DNA from: JAGIBJ01 sp032119795
GTDB taxonomy: Bacteria; Actinomycetota; Thermoleophilia; Solirubrobacterales; Solirubrobacteraceae
NCBI GenBank assembly: GCA_032119795.1
Contig: JAUMFO010000011.1
Location: 248,001 to 312,000, forward strand
DNA length: 64,000 nt
Direction of reading: 5' to 3'
Shown: positions 17,201 to 25,097 of the stretch, piece by piece
Numbering within the stretch: position 1 is the first letter of the stretch
How the letters are laid out: each line of letters begins with the position of its first letter
The notes under the pieces: model-generated
The model's input: only the letters and a program-made list of their open reading frames with translations
Databases searched by the model: none
What the model was told of the DNA's origin: nothing
Position numbers and translations under genes: made by a program

Positions 17201-18430
17201 TCGCTGACCAACGGCAACGCGTTCGTCGGCTCGGCCTCCGGCACCGTCGACGGCAAGAAGATCGCCCTCAAGGGCCAGGCCACGATCAACGATCCGGCCG
17301 GCGTCATCAAGGGTGCGGTCGACGGCGTCTTCTTCTACGGCGACAGCCTCGCCGGTGAGACGATCGCCAACCGCGCGGGCACCCTGGTGGAGCCGCTCAA
17401 GGGCGACTACAACCTCAAGGGCGCGTCCGGCTCGATCGAGACCAAGGGCCTCTCGCTCGCGGGCAACATCTCGATGGGCAACGTGCGCGGCGATCGCTGG
17501 GCCACCGGCGGCGGCGCCGTCGACCTCTCGTTCACGCAGAACGGTGTGACGACGCGGATCCAGGGCCAGGCGGCATCGCTGCCCGATGGCACGGTCACGT
17601 TCTCCGGCTCCCTGGCACAGGGCGACGTGAACGTCGCCAGCGTCAGCGGCACCGTCGACGGCAACAAGCTGACCTTCGAAGGCCAGCTCTCCACGCCGAC
17701 GATGTCTGGCAAGGCGAAGGGCACGATCTACTACGGCAGCAACCTCGCCGGGCAGACGATCACCAACAAGGCTGGCACCGCGGTACAGGCCCAGAAGGGT
17801 GACTTCTCCTTCGAGATCACCGACGGCCGCCTCTCGCTCAAGCAGCTCCTGGCGACCGCCAACTTCTCGGTCAAGCGCGTCGGCGCCGACTGGTGGGTCA
17901 ACGCTGCTGCGCTGATCAAGACCGGCGACAACTGGCTGACGTTCACCGGGTCGATTGACTCGGCTTGGAACTTCAACCTCAAGGGCGCCGGCGTGATCAC
18001 GATGGACGGCTACCGCCTGGAGTTCAACGGCACCGCCCTGCTGCGCGAGAACCGCCTGGTGCTCGACGGCACGGTGGCGGTGGTCACCAACCTGTTCACG
18101 GTCCAGCTCACGGGCACGATCGAGAAGCCGAACATGGACGTCAACCAGTACTCGTTCTTCGGCAAGGCGAGCTTCAAGTTCGGTGGTTACTCAGTCGCGA
18201 GCGCCTCCGTGAAGCTGGTCTTCGGAGAGGGTCTGATCACGACCTTCACGATCAAGATCTGCATCCTGTTCGTCTGCCCGACCGGCACCTACAAGGTGTA
18301 CTTCACGGGTGGCAACGTCTCGAAGATCCAGCTCAACGTGCCGCTGCTCTACTGGGCGCAGTTCAGCCTGGCAGCCAAGCTCGCCGCTCCGAACGTGCCG
18401 CTGGAAAGCAAGATCACGGGCATTCTGTAG
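11273..18430 (+). CDS. Giant secreted repeat protein (2385 aa)
   Basis: The start follows GGAGGAG. Residues 1-46 are a long signal peptide (basic start, core 'LLLLIATFVAIFGIAPVAA', AQA-A site). About residues 47-377 are a unique region with 'VYFGYVYYKGKIEVQWSGG'. From residue 378 come fourteen repeats of about 136 residues, each starting 'GAVDGVVFYGxDLxGxxxxNRAG' and ending 'GTxDGNKIALKG'; residues ~2150-2385 form a different C-terminal region with a CILFVC pair. There is no LPXTG motif, C-terminal membrane segment or catalytic motif. Regular short beta-strand patterns suggest a beta-solenoid or stacked beta-sandwich stalk outside the cell. An adhesin or surface-layer role is a guess. Confidence 0.9.
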   Translation: MSRVPTPRRHDGGAGRSHSRFPASRLLLLIATFVAIFGIAPVAAQAADPTGAAATRSDLCRAWDAPATDPKVTLDGGQVIAGDTRQRIGASCQSEGASVLFTQAEVDTNPSTSGPAGTAAARVLAAVEHAAAGSGLAEGDEVFKNAFLRSFEIQVYFGYVYYKGKIEVQWSGGTKTIFQFSGNVYDFNKFRLNVYSPGGGTSLPNIGGSPLAFNGSLFYDSGNYTLDLTGKADSLIIGEGEQRVAVSGADLLLSLADTTDGQRLKLDVTGLVTIGTAVKVNGTVTANFDDAGLTTLTGGGSLDVTIPAKATSPEGRITGGATFDYAREPQKTAITFDGTVRVGGALITSAQGSLDQNSLTLAGTLSYSDSSARLSVKGAVEGMAFFGPDLTGLTVSNKAGVQVPATKGDVLVKTASGDVVAQGLTAKGAAQLGNVGSEKWVTASGAINTTFTVGTQATTLKGEASIDWLAGTAPAVAFDGSVESGSTLIANAKGAVDGKKIAFKGDVTVANPDLTIKGGVDGVVYYGTGLSGQTIKNRAGNDVAATRGDFFVKAASASIKTKGFELSGGVSLGRVGTERWATGGGAVDLTYAGTNLKGNASMTWVSGEIPAVAFEGAVSSGGVQLASAKGEVDGNKLALKADGTLTTSGLTVKGAIDGVVYYGTDLAGQTVKNSKGDDVPAEKGDFLVKSASADVDTAGFSLKGETQIGKAGSELWAKGGGSVDLTYGTTNLKGSATAEWQQGKTPAVTFDGAMTSGTTTVAAASGTFDGNKIALKGNVSYSGSGLELAGAVDGVVYYGNDLSGEKVKNRAGVDVTPAKGDYVLTSAAGSAAIKGLELAGVVSIHKVDGDLWATAGGAIDVTVGGTNIKGSASVAYAQGQAAVIDFEGAVKSGDVEVASAKGTIDGNKVEFQGAAQVAAAGIAVKGAVDGVVFYGSDLSGETVKNRAGNDVTPAKGDFFLKSASGEITAKGITASGNASVGKVAGELWAKGGGAIDLTIATTNFKGSADIDWVQGSTPSVKFTGAITTDGIELASATGSFDGIKIEIGAAGRLTTNGITVKGAINGVVFYGSDLAGQKIKNRAGNEVQASKGDINVSSASADVAANGFTLNGAASFGKVGGELWAKGSGGVDLTYGSTKLKGTATADWVAGQVPAITFAGSLTNGNTVVANASGAFDGNKIALKGDATLTDPALSLGGSVDGILYYGNDLSAEKVKNRAGADVTPAKGDYVLKSAAGNLEIKGLRLSGGLSLAKVAGETWASAGGSVDATYGATTVKGTASVSWVQGTTPTVSFEGSIASGDLNVASAKGTIDGNKIDFAGNATLTNASLALKGAVDGTVFYGDDLAGLKIKNRAGTEVQATKGDFLVRSASGEIATKGLTASGALSAGKVGTELWAKGGGAIDLTVGTTNVKGSADIDWVQGTTPSVNFTGAVTSAGVELASATGSFDGNKIALKAAAQLTASGISFKGAIDGVVFYGNDLTGQKIKNRAGAEVQASKGDINVSSASADVAANGFTLKGAASFGKVGGELWVKGGGSVDLTYGTTNLKGSATADWVAGQIPAITFAGTVTSGTTIVAGASGTFDGSKIALKGNVTYTDPAFTVGGAVDGTLYYGSDLSSEKVKNRAGADVTPAKGDYVLKSAAGNVSIKGLALAGAVSLNQVAGDSWGTAGGSIDTTYNGTTIKGSASVAWVKGSVTSITFDGSITSGGVTIASAKGTIDGNKIAFAGSAQLSGSGIAAKGAIDGVVFYGSDLTGEKITNRAGAQVQATRGDFLVKSASGEIAAKGITAKGAVSMGKVGSEYWAKGGGSVDLTFGTTNVKGSADIDWVSGQVPAVTFAGAVKSGDIEVASASGTIDGKKIALKAAGQLVNSSVSFKGTVDVVVFYGDDLTGETIANRSGAQVQATKGDINLKGASVDIVAKGFTLKGAASFGKVGTQVWAKGGGSVDLTYGATKLVGSADVDWVMGSTPAVNFAGSLTNGNAFVGSASGTVDGKKIALKGQATINDPAGVIKGAVDGVFFYGDSLAGETIANRAGTLVEPLKGDYNLKGASGSIETKGLSLAGNISMGNVRGDRWATGGGAVDLSFTQNGVTTRIQGQAASLPDGTVTFSGSLAQGDVNVASVSGTVDGNKLTFEGQLSTPTMSGKAKGTIYYGSNLAGQTITNKAGTAVQAQKGDFSFEITDGRLSLKQLLATANFSVKRVGADWWVNAAALIKTGDNWLTFTGSIDSAWNFNLKGAGVITMDGYRLEFNGTALLRENRLVLDGTVAVVTNLFTVQLTGTIEKPNMDVNQYSFFGKASFKFGGYSVASASVKLVFGEGLITTFTIKICILFVCPTGTYKVYFTGGNVSKIQLNVPLLYWAQFSLAAKLAAPNVPLESKITGIL
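12824..17719 (+). repeat. Coding array of 408-bp (136-aa) repeats
   Basis: Unit starts fall at 12824, 13232, 13640, 14048 and so on to 17312, eleven steps of exactly 408 bp. A slightly longer unit (140 aa) precedes at 12404 and a shorter one (about 132 aa) follows. Units fall into three types repeating in order: type A ('VTPAKGDYVL'), type B ('GDFLVKSASGEI') and type C ('GDINVSSASADVAANGF'). Confidence 0.9.
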
Positions 18431-18434
18431 CCCA

Positions 18435-18633
18435 AGCTTGCGGCGGGGCACGAGCGGGCCCCGCCGCAGACCACTTCGGCGTTCCGGTGGGGGTGGGAGG
18501 TCGCTGCGCGAGCAACGTCGCCCGGCGCCCTAGGGGGCTTGGGCGACGAACTGCTCGCTTCGCGACCTCCCACCCCCACCTCACCAGCGACGTGGTCTGC
18601 GCCGGGTCCGCTCGTGCCCCCGCCGCCGAGCTT
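18435..18633. repeat. Long imperfect inverted repeat (~90-bp arms)
   Basis: Arms 18435-18523 and 18541-18633 are inverted copies, about 80 percent matched by eye, around a 17-nt loop. The inner 16 bp (GGTGGGGGTGGGAGGTCG / CGACCTCCCACCCCCACC in part) pair almost perfectly. It starts 5 bp after the stop of the giant gene, so it may act as a terminator, but it is far longer than one needs to be. It resembles the hairpin at 61512-61611. Confidence 0.8.
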
Positions 18634-18741
18634 CGTCTGCAGTGGCTTCGCCGGCCGCGTTCTGCGAGGGCTGGCGCTGTTTGACGCCCTTTTGCGTTTG
18701 GGTTGCCCTCGCGTTGCGGGTCGTGAGGAAGGTGTGGGTGC

Positions 18742-18777
18742 GGGGTCGTTCCAACCTGGGTGGGGCGGAACGACCCC
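18742..18777. repeat. Hairpin GGGGTCGTTCC/GGAACGACCCC
   Basis: Perfect 11-bp stem (18742-18752 with 18767-18777), 14-nt loop. It lies in the 508-bp gap between the giant gene and the convergent hydrolase gene; that gap otherwise holds only the long inverted repeat and the terminator. I see no credible gene in it. Confidence 0.6.
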
Positions 18778-18810
18778 GGCGCGGCAATGCATGGAAACCG
18801 CAACGAGTCA

Positions 18811-18847
18811 GGGGTGCCGGCGACCGGGGTTTGGTCGCCGGCACCCC
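18811..18847 (-). terminator. Strong hairpin terminator
   Basis: Perfect 15-bp stem, GGGGTGCCGGCGACC (18811-18825) with GGTCGCCGGCACCCC (18833-18847), 7-nt loop. It lies about 90 bp beyond the stop of the minus-strand hydrolase gene and could also stop plus-strand transcripts. Confidence 0.75.
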
Positions 18848-18938
18848 GGCCTTGTTTGGGCGTCAGATCGTCGCCTGGGGCCGGCGGCGGAGAGCGCGAG
18901 GACCAGCGGCTGCGGGTGGTGACGGGGCAGCCCTCGTC

Positions 18939-20675
18939 CTACTTGGGGTCAGTGATGGGGCGCACCGCGTCCTGGATCGCCTCGACTTCCTGGGGCGGCA
19001 GGCTCGGCGGGCCCAGGACCTCGGACCACGCCGTGACGACCGTCTGGTCGTAGACGTGGCCGTAACCCGGTGGCACGTTGTTTGCGCCGAAGAGGTCGAT
19101 GCCGCCTTGGACGCCGCCGACGATCGGCAAATTGCGCACGTTGCCCGGGACCCCCGGACCGCGCGGGTCGAGCCACTCCGAGCGGCTCAGCCCTTGGTAG
19201 ACGACGATCGGATCCGACGGGTGCACGAGGTAAACGATCCGGCGGTCGGTCGTCCAGCGCAGCTTGGGGTCGGTCACTTCGGCGTCGTTCGCGGCGACGC
19301 GCACGAGCCCGCCTTGGTCGTAGATCGGCCGCCAGAGCGGCGAGCCCGCGTCGCGGTTCTCCTGCAGCTTGCGCCACGTCGGATCGAACCCGGGCGGGCC
19401 GACGAGAAGCGCGCCGTCGGTGGTGGTCGACAGATCCTCGACGCTCGTGAAGGCCGAGTCGGTGGCGTTGGTGCCGAGACTCTCGCCGAACACGTACAGC
19501 TTGGGGCGCTCGTCGGCCGGCATCGCGTTGAGTTCGACCCGGACCGCAGTGATGAGCTCCGCTGAGGCACCGCGGGCGCGTTCGGCGTCAACCAAGAACG
19601 ACAGCCAGCTCGGCAGGTAGGAGTACTGCATCGAGACGGTCGCCACGTCGCCATGGGTCGCGAACTCCAGGGCCGCCACGGTGCGGGGATCGATCCAGCC
19701 GCTGCCGGTGGCGCCCGCGATCGCCAGCGAGCTGCGCTTGAAGCCGCCGAGGCGCCGCAGCTCCTCCACCGCGATCTGCGCCCGCCCGCGCTCGTCATCG
19801 GTGCTCTTCAAGCCCACATACGCGCGGACGGGGTCCTTGGCATCCTCGTCGCCGGTGACCGCCGCGATCTGCTCGGCGGTCTGCGCCTGCCACACGAACT
19901 GTCGGCCCTGGCGGCCGAGCGAGTCCCAGCTCACTGACGAGGTTGGCCCACCGGACCGCAGCGGGCTGCGGGGGTCGGTCACGCCGGGATCGGTTTGGTC
20001 GTTGCGCCCTTCGTAGACGGCGTCGAACTTCGTGAGCACCACGTTCGTGACGAACCCGGTGGTGATGCTCCACGTCACGACGACGGTCGCCGCAGCGCCG
20101 ATCACGATGCCAAGCCTCGCCGGCAGGATCAGGCCGAGCAGCGCGCCGAGGCGTCGGCCGACCCACACGATGCCGCGCGAGACCGCGAGCAGCAGTACGG
20201 CCAGCAGTACCCCAAGCACAGAGCCGAGCACCCACAGCAGCGGCACCGACGGATCCATGCCGATCAGCTCGCGCTGATCTGACTGCCAGCCCCGACCAAG
20301 CCAGCCCGTGACGAGAACCCCGATGGGCGCGATGACCGCCAGGCCCTGCCACACGCGCTTTCGCGCACTGACCGGCACCACCGGCAATCCTAGGGAGCGG
20401 TAGGCCCAGCCCAAGAACGCGCCCACGCCATAGGCGACTACGAGTGAGAGGCCCGCCCCAACGGCCTGGATGTACCACGGTCGCGGCACGAGCGAGGGCA
20501 GCCCAGACGCCCAGATCGCGGCGGTGCCGAGCAGTGCCCCGGACAGGCTCAGGCGCCGCAGGCGCTTGAGCCTGTCCGGGCGACGCTCAGCATCCGCCCC
20601 GGCGCCAGCCTGCGCCTCCGCAGGCCCAGCGGGCTCGCCCGCACCGTCAGGGGCCGCGCGAGTCAACGTTGCCAT
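18939..20675 (-). CDS. Membrane-anchored alpha/beta hydrolase (Abhydrolase_9 family)
   Basis: 578 residues. The N-terminal ~200 hold about five membrane segments (for example 'LLWVLGSVLGVLLAVLLLAV' and 'GIVIGAAATVVVTWSITTGF'); the C-terminal ~330 are the hydrolase. The nucleophile elbow is 'YVFGESLGTNATDSAF' (GESLG). 'TVAALEFATHGDVATVSMQYSYLPSWLSFLVD', broken here by function not length, gives the family-specific block of the actinobacterial Abhydrolase_9 (DUF2319) proteins. Esterase or lipase activity is known for some members; the substrate is unknown. It is 15 bp downstream of the CPBP gene, so the two form an operon. Confidence 0.85.
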   Translation of the reverse strand: MATLTRAAPDGAGEPAGPAEAQAGAGADAERRPDRLKRLRRLSLSGALLGTAAIWASGLPSLVPRPWYIQAVGAGLSLVVAYGVGAFLGWAYRSLGLPVVPVSARKRVWQGLAVIAPIGVLVTGWLGRGWQSDQRELIGMDPSVPLLWVLGSVLGVLLAVLLLAVSRGIVWVGRRLGALLGLILPARLGIVIGAAATVVVTWSITTGFVTNVVLTKFDAVYEGRNDQTDPGVTDPRSPLRSGGPTSSVSWDSLGRQGRQFVWQAQTAEQIAAVTGDEDAKDPVRAYVGLKSTDDERGRAQIAVEELRRLGGFKRSSLAIAGATGSGWIDPRTVAALEFATHGDVATVSMQYSYLPSWLSFLVDAERARGASAELITAVRVELNAMPADERPKLYVFGESLGTNATDSAFTSVEDLSTTTDGALLVGPPGFDPTWRKLQENRDAGSPLWRPIYDQGGLVRVAANDAEVTDPKLRWTTDRRIVYLVHPSDPIVVYQGLSRSEWLDPRGPGVPGNVRNLPIVGGVQGGIDLFGANNVPPGYGHVYDQTVVTAWSEVLGPPSLPPQEVEAIQDAVRPITDPK

Positions 20676-20690
20676 GAGATCGACTTGCGC

Positions 20691-21509
20691 TCAGGCTGCC
20701 GGCAGCGCCTCGGGCCGGCGACGCAACACCATGATGAGTCCGATGATCGTGAAGATCACCAGCAGCGAAATCGGCAGCGACATGGCGGCATCTTTCGTCG
20801 CGACGCCAGCGTCCGCCTCTCCGCGACCAGCATGCAAGAAGGTGCTGCAGTCCCAGAGGGCATGAAGTGCCATCGGCAAAAGCAGGGTGCCGGACCAGCG
20901 CCGCACGAGGTAGAACGTCGAGCCAAAGAGGAACGCCGTGCCGATCTGTTGCACGGTCGTGCCAACGGCCTGGCCGGTGATGAGGTTGAGCCCGTGGAAG
21001 AGGCCGAAGGTTGCCGAACTGATGAACCAGGCTCCGACCTCGTTGAACCGCTTGCGTGCTCCCACGAGCACGTAGCCGCGGTACACCAGTTCCTCGCCGA
21101 TGCCGACGAGGATCGTGCCGATCACGATCAACGCGAGCAGGGAGCCGTTCCACTCATCCCAGGGCGTCGTGGCGAGCGCGAGCATGCCGTAGAGCGCGAT
21201 CAGGACGGGGAGAAACGCGAGGATGACCGGCTTACGGGTGCGCTCGGGCTCGCTAAGGAGCTCCGTTGCGGCCCCCCACTTCACGGTGAGCGCGGCGAGC
21301 GCGAGCACGCCGACGCCGACTGGGATCACCACGAACCCGATCAGGTTGCCAGTGGTCTCAGTGATCTCGTCGTAGTCGACGCCCGAGGCGAGCTGGATAA
21401 CGATGAAGATCACCGCGTAGAGCGCGAGAGCGACCAGTCCGCGGTTGAGCGTGACGACGCCGGGGTTAGCGCCTGTCGCCGAAGGACTCGACGCGTTAGG
21501 AGAGGTCAT
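20691..21509 (-). CDS. CPBP-family intramembrane glutamic protease
   Basis: 272 residues, about eight membrane segments. The Abi/CPBP signature is clear: 'GIGEELVYRGYVLVGARKRF' (EExxxR motif 1), 'FISSATFGLFHGLNLI' (FxxxH motif 2), and a late His in 'MALHALWDCS'. Bacterial members are linked to prenyl-protein-type or bacteriocin-related proteolysis, but targets are mostly unknown. The frame can start at TTG 21563; ATG 21509 is preferred because it follows AAGG and leads directly into the protein. Upstream gene of an operon with the Abhydrolase_9 gene. Confidence 0.85.
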   Translation of the reverse strand: MTSPNASSPSATGANPGVVTLNRGLVALALYAVIFIVIQLASGVDYDEITETTGNLIGFVVIPVGVGVLALAALTVKWGAATELLSEPERTRKPVILAFLPVLIALYGMLALATTPWDEWNGSLLALIVIGTILVGIGEELVYRGYVLVGARKRFNEVGAWFISSATFGLFHGLNLITGQAVGTTVQQIGTAFLFGSTFYLVRRWSGTLLLPMALHALWDCSTFLHAGRGEADAGVATKDAAMSLPISLLVIFTIIGLIMVLRRRPEALPAA

Positions 21510-21700
21510 TGCAGGCCTTGTGGTGACAGCCGGGTGGGCAGGGGAAGACGTGGGACGCAGCAAGCCTAGGGGGCAAGATTCCGTATGTGGAACCGAAAAT
21601 ATTAGAGGTAGATACGAGTAAATTGGTGCTCTAACTTGTGGTCTGGTAAGCGGAATTCTCGTTCCGGCAAAGGTCGCTGCTAGCCACTACCGTCGAACTG

Positions 21701-22495
21701 GTGGTTGCCGCATTTATTTCAGGTGCAGCGGAGTCGGGGCACGACGCTGCAGCCCTCGTTTTGCTCGCGTTTGTCGTCTCGTTCTTGCTCATTCGAACGA
21801 GCGCGCGCATGATTCGCGCAGAGGTCTCATGGTGGCCCGGCAACATCGAGACCAGTGGTGGGCTTCACCTTCACCACCTGGTCTGGGGCATCACCCTCAT
21901 GCTGCTGGGTGGATTTGCCGCAATTGCCATGAGTACACCAGTAGCGCCATGGTTCCAAGTGGCCGCCGTGGCGTTCGGCGTGGGCGTCGGACTCACGTTT
22001 GACGAGTTCGCACTCTGGTTGCACCTGCGTGATGTGTATTGGAGTGAACAAGGGCGCGATTCGCTCGACGCGGTCGTGCTCGTGGTCGCGTTCATGGGCC
22101 TCGTGGTGCTGGGATTCAAACCCTTCGGACTTGACGGCGGTGAGTCGACCGGCATCATCGCGTTCGCAATCCTGCAGGCTCTCGTCCTGTCGGTTCTCAC
22201 GATGCTCAAGGGCAGATTGGTCCTCGGAGCGCTCGCACTAATCGTGCCGCTGCTCGGCTTGTGGGGCGTGTGCCGGCTGGCGAATCCTCGATCTCCCTGG
22301 GCCGTGCGTCGGTACTCCCCGGAGAAGCTCGCGCGGGCCATGGACCGCTATCCCGCTGATTCGCGGACCAATCGGTTTCGGCGATGGTTCTTCGATGCGA
22401 TCGGAGGTCGGCCGGATGTTGGCGACCCGCTCGGTGAATCCGAGCTCGCGCGCGTTCGAACGCCGGAGACGGCCCAGTCGGTGATCGACCGGTGA
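21701..22495 (+). CDS. Integral membrane protein, function unknown
   Basis: 264 residues, five or six membrane segments, then a ~70-residue charged cytoplasmic tail rich in Arg and Asp. Conserved-looking polar motifs inside the membrane region are 'GGLHLHHLVWGITLML' and 'TFDEFALWLHLRDVYW'. This His/Asp/Glu pattern recurs in uncharacterised actinobacterial membrane proteins, but I know of no established function. It starts at GTG 21701, after an unusually AT-rich stretch (21580-21700) that probably holds the promoter. First gene of a five-gene membrane operon; its stop overlaps the next start by 4 bp. Confidence 0.75.
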   Translation: MVAAFISGAAESGHDAAALVLLAFVVSFLLIRTSARMIRAEVSWWPGNIETSGGLHLHHLVWGITLMLLGGFAAIAMSTPVAPWFQVAAVAFGVGVGLTFDEFALWLHLRDVYWSEQGRDSLDAVVLVVAFMGLVVLGFKPFGLDGGESTGIIAFAILQALVLSVLTMLKGRLVLGALALIVPLLGLWGVCRLANPRSPWAVRRYSPEKLARAMDRYPADSRTNRFRRWFFDAIGGRPDVGDPLGESELARVRTPETAQSVIDR

Positions 22496-23805
22496 CTCTC
22501 GCAGCACGCACCTGGCAGCTGCGGTTCCGGCTGCGCGAGCGCCTGGAACGCAGCTGGATTGTCATTCCCGGCCTGTACGTGGTCGGCGCGCTCGTGCTGG
22601 GCCGCGTCGTTCCTTCGCTGGAGGGCGAAGGCGTCGTCCCGTTTGGCGTGACCTACTCGCAGGACAGCGCTCTCGACATCCTGCAGACCGTCGCTGGGGG
22701 GATGATTACGTTCACTGGCCTTGTCGTCTCAGTCGCCGTGCTGGTGGTGCAGTTCGGGGCAGCGCAGTACACCCCACGGCTGGTGTTGCGCTTCCGACGT
22801 GACCCGGCCGTCAAGCACTCGCTCGGGTTCTTCATCGCTCCGGCGATCTTTGCACTCGTGTCGCTCGGGCATGTTGGCGACAGCGGTGACGCGAGCCGAG
22901 TGACCCTCACGGTGATCGTCGCGATCGGCCTCCTGGTGGTTGCCGTGTTCGCCTTCTTTCTGCTGATCGGCAGCCTGCTCGACCTGCTCCGGCCGCGCCG
23001 GCTCTACGACCGACTGCGGCAAGGTTGCGAACGCGCGATCGATCAGGTCTACCCCGACCCGTACGCCGGAGACACCGCTGCCGCGGTCCCCGACGTGCCG
23101 CCGATCACGGAGCGGGTCACGCACCACGGCGAGAATGGCGTGCTGTCGGCGGTTGACTTCGCGACGCTCGTGGCACACGCCACACGAGCTGGGGTATGCG
23201 TGGAACTCGTCGTCCGGGTGGGTGAATACGTGCGCCATGGCGCTCCGATCATGCACGTGCGAGGAGCGCGTACCGCCGGAGCGACGCACGACCTGGCCCG
23301 GTCGGTGATCTTTGCTGAAGAGCGCACGCTCACGCAGGATCCGTCCTACGCGATTCGCACGGTGGTCGATATCGCCGTCAAGGCGCTGTCGCCCGCAGTG
23401 AACGATCCGACGACGGCAGTCCAGGGTCTGGACACGCTTGAGGCGATCTTGCACCAGCTCGCGGGCCGAGACCTCGGCACAGGACACCTACGTGACGCCC
23501 ACGGCAACCTGCGAGTGATCTACCCCGCGGCGGACTGGCCCGAGCTCCTGCAGCTCACCCTTACGGAAGTCCGCCACTACGGCGTCGGCTCACACCAGGT
23601 AGCTCGGCGTCTGCGTGCCCTCCTCCTCAGCCTCACGCAGGCAACGGCGCCGGGTCGGCAACCCGCACTGCGCCGAGAATTTGACCTGCTGCAGGACGCC
23701 GTCACCGCCGCCTACACACAGCCCGGCGAGCGCGAGATCGCTGGCGTCGCCGACCACACCGGGTTGGGCGGCCGGACCAACTCAGGAGACCGCCCCGCAT
23801 GGTGA
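22492..23805 (+). CDS. DUF2254 membrane protein
   Basis: 437 residues, matching the DUF2254 layout: four N-terminal membrane segments including 'TVAGGMITFTGLVVSVAVLV', the motif 'FGAAQYTPRLVLRFRRDP', then a soluble C-terminal half with 'HATRAGVCVELVVRVGEYV', 'RTVVDIAVKALSPAVNDPTT' and 'HYGVGSHQVARRLRALL'. Function is unknown for the whole family. GTG start within the stop of the upstream gene (GTGA); its own end overlaps the next gene by 7 bp. Confidence 0.85.
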   Translation: MTLAARTWQLRFRLRERLERSWIVIPGLYVVGALVLGRVVPSLEGEGVVPFGVTYSQDSALDILQTVAGGMITFTGLVVSVAVLVVQFGAAQYTPRLVLRFRRDPAVKHSLGFFIAPAIFALVSLGHVGDSGDASRVTLTVIVAIGLLVVAVFAFFLLIGSLLDLLRPRRLYDRLRQGCERAIDQVYPDPYAGDTAAAVPDVPPITERVTHHGENGVLSAVDFATLVAHATRAGVCVELVVRVGEYVRHGAPIMHVRGARTAGATHDLARSVIFAEERTLTQDPSYAIRTVVDIAVKALSPAVNDPTTAVQGLDTLEAILHQLAGRDLGTGHLRDAHGNLRVIYPAADWPELLQLTLTEVRHYGVGSHQVARRLRALLLSLTQATAPGRQPALRREFDLLQDAVTAAYTQPGEREIAGVADHTGLGGRTNSGDRPAW

Positions 23806-25022
23806 ACGTCGATAGCCAGTCGTTTCTCATTGTCGTGGTCGCCGCCGCCGTGGCGGCAGGGTTCGCCGCGGTGCTCGCTCGGCGCTTGTTGGTCCCGGTC
23901 GTCGTGCTCGAGCTCGTCTTGGGCGTGGTCATCGGGCCGTCGGTGCTCGGTCTCGTTGAGCCCGACGAGTTCATGGAGTTCTTCGCCAGCTTGGGCCTGG
24001 GCATGTTGTTCTTCTTCGCCGGGTACGAGATCGACTTTGCGCGGATCAAGGGGCAGCCGTTGAAGCTGGCGGCGATCGGGTGGGTCGCCTCGCTCGCGAT
24101 TGCCTACACCCTCAGCGGTGCGCTCGCACTCGCGGGAGTCATCCTGTCGTTCCTGTTCGTGGGCTCTGCGCTCGCCACGACGGCCATCGGCACCCTCATC
24201 CCGATTCTGAGCGACGCCGGTGAGCTCAAGACCCGCTTTGGGACCTACCTGCTCGGCGCCGGCGCGATGGGGGAGTTCGGACCGATCCTCCTGATTACGA
24301 TGGTCTTCTCGACCAAGAGCGCGCTCGCGAATGCCGGCATCCTGGTGTTGTTCGTGGCACTCGCCGTTCTGGCAGGCATTGTGGCGGTGCGCTCCGTGGG
24401 GCGCGGCTGGAACCTCTTTGAGCGCACGCTGGAGACGAGCAGCCAGCTCGCGATCCGGTGCGCCGTGGTGATGGTGTTCGCGCTCGCTGCGCTCGCGGGT
24501 TCGCTTGGCCTGGACTTGCTGCTTGGCGGGTTTGTGGCGGGCATCATTCTGCGCTTGGCGCTAGAAGGCCGCGAGGTGCGAGTGCTGGAGTCCAAGCTCA
24601 CCGCCGTTGGATACGGGTTTCTCATTCCGTTCTTCTTCGTGGTGAGCGGCATCAACCTCAACGTCGGCGCGCTCATCGAGGAGCCGACCGAGCTGCTCAA
24701 AGTCCCGCTGTTCCTGGTGCTGTTCTTCCTGGTGCGCGGGATCCCCGCCCTCACGCTCTACCGCGGTGTGCTCGCCAGCCGCGATCGGCTGGCGCTCGCG
24801 TTTTTCACGAGTACCCAGCTCCCGCTGGTGGTGGCGATTACGACGATCGCGATCGACCAGAACCACATGACCGAGACGACCGCCGCGAGCCTCGTGACGG
24901 CCGCGATTTTGTCGACGGCGATCTTCCCCATGGTGGGTCTTGGTCTCCGCGCCGGTGGATCGGCGGACGCGAGCGACCGGCCACAACCCGCTTCCCCAGT
25001 TGCGCCCGCCGCAACCGACTGA
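23799..25022 (+). CDS. CPA2-type cation:proton antiporter
   Basis: 407 residues, about twelve membrane segments, corresponding to the Na+/H+ exchanger domain of the KefB/CPA2 group with no C-terminal TrkA-N domain. Typical features are 'ELVLGVVIGPSVLGLVEPDE', 'LGMLFFFAGYEIDFARIKG', 'SALATTAIGTLIPILSDAGE' and 'LLLGGFVAGIILRLALEG'. It should exchange Na+ or K+ for protons; which ion is not decidable. Its start lies inside the end of the DUF2254 gene, so the two proteins are made together. Confidence 0.88.
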   Translation: MVNVDSQSFLIVVVAAAVAAGFAAVLARRLLVPVVVLELVLGVVIGPSVLGLVEPDEFMEFFASLGLGMLFFFAGYEIDFARIKGQPLKLAAIGWVASLAIAYTLSGALALAGVILSFLFVGSALATTAIGTLIPILSDAGELKTRFGTYLLGAGAMGEFGPILLITMVFSTKSALANAGILVLFVALAVLAGIVAVRSVGRGWNLFERTLETSSQLAIRCAVVMVFALAALAGSLGLDLLLGGFVAGIILRLALEGREVRVLESKLTAVGYGFLIPFFFVVSGINLNVGALIEEPTELLKVPLFLVLFFLVRGIPALTLYRGVLASRDRLALAFFTSTQLPLVVAITTIAIDQNHMTETTAASLVTAAILSTAIFPMVGLGLRAGGSADASDRPQPASPVAPAATD

Positions 25023-25097
25023 CGGTGCTCGCACGGCCGCGGCCTGCGGCCTGGCGCCCATCCAGCCCACTCCTGTAACCCAACGAACGACGTACCG

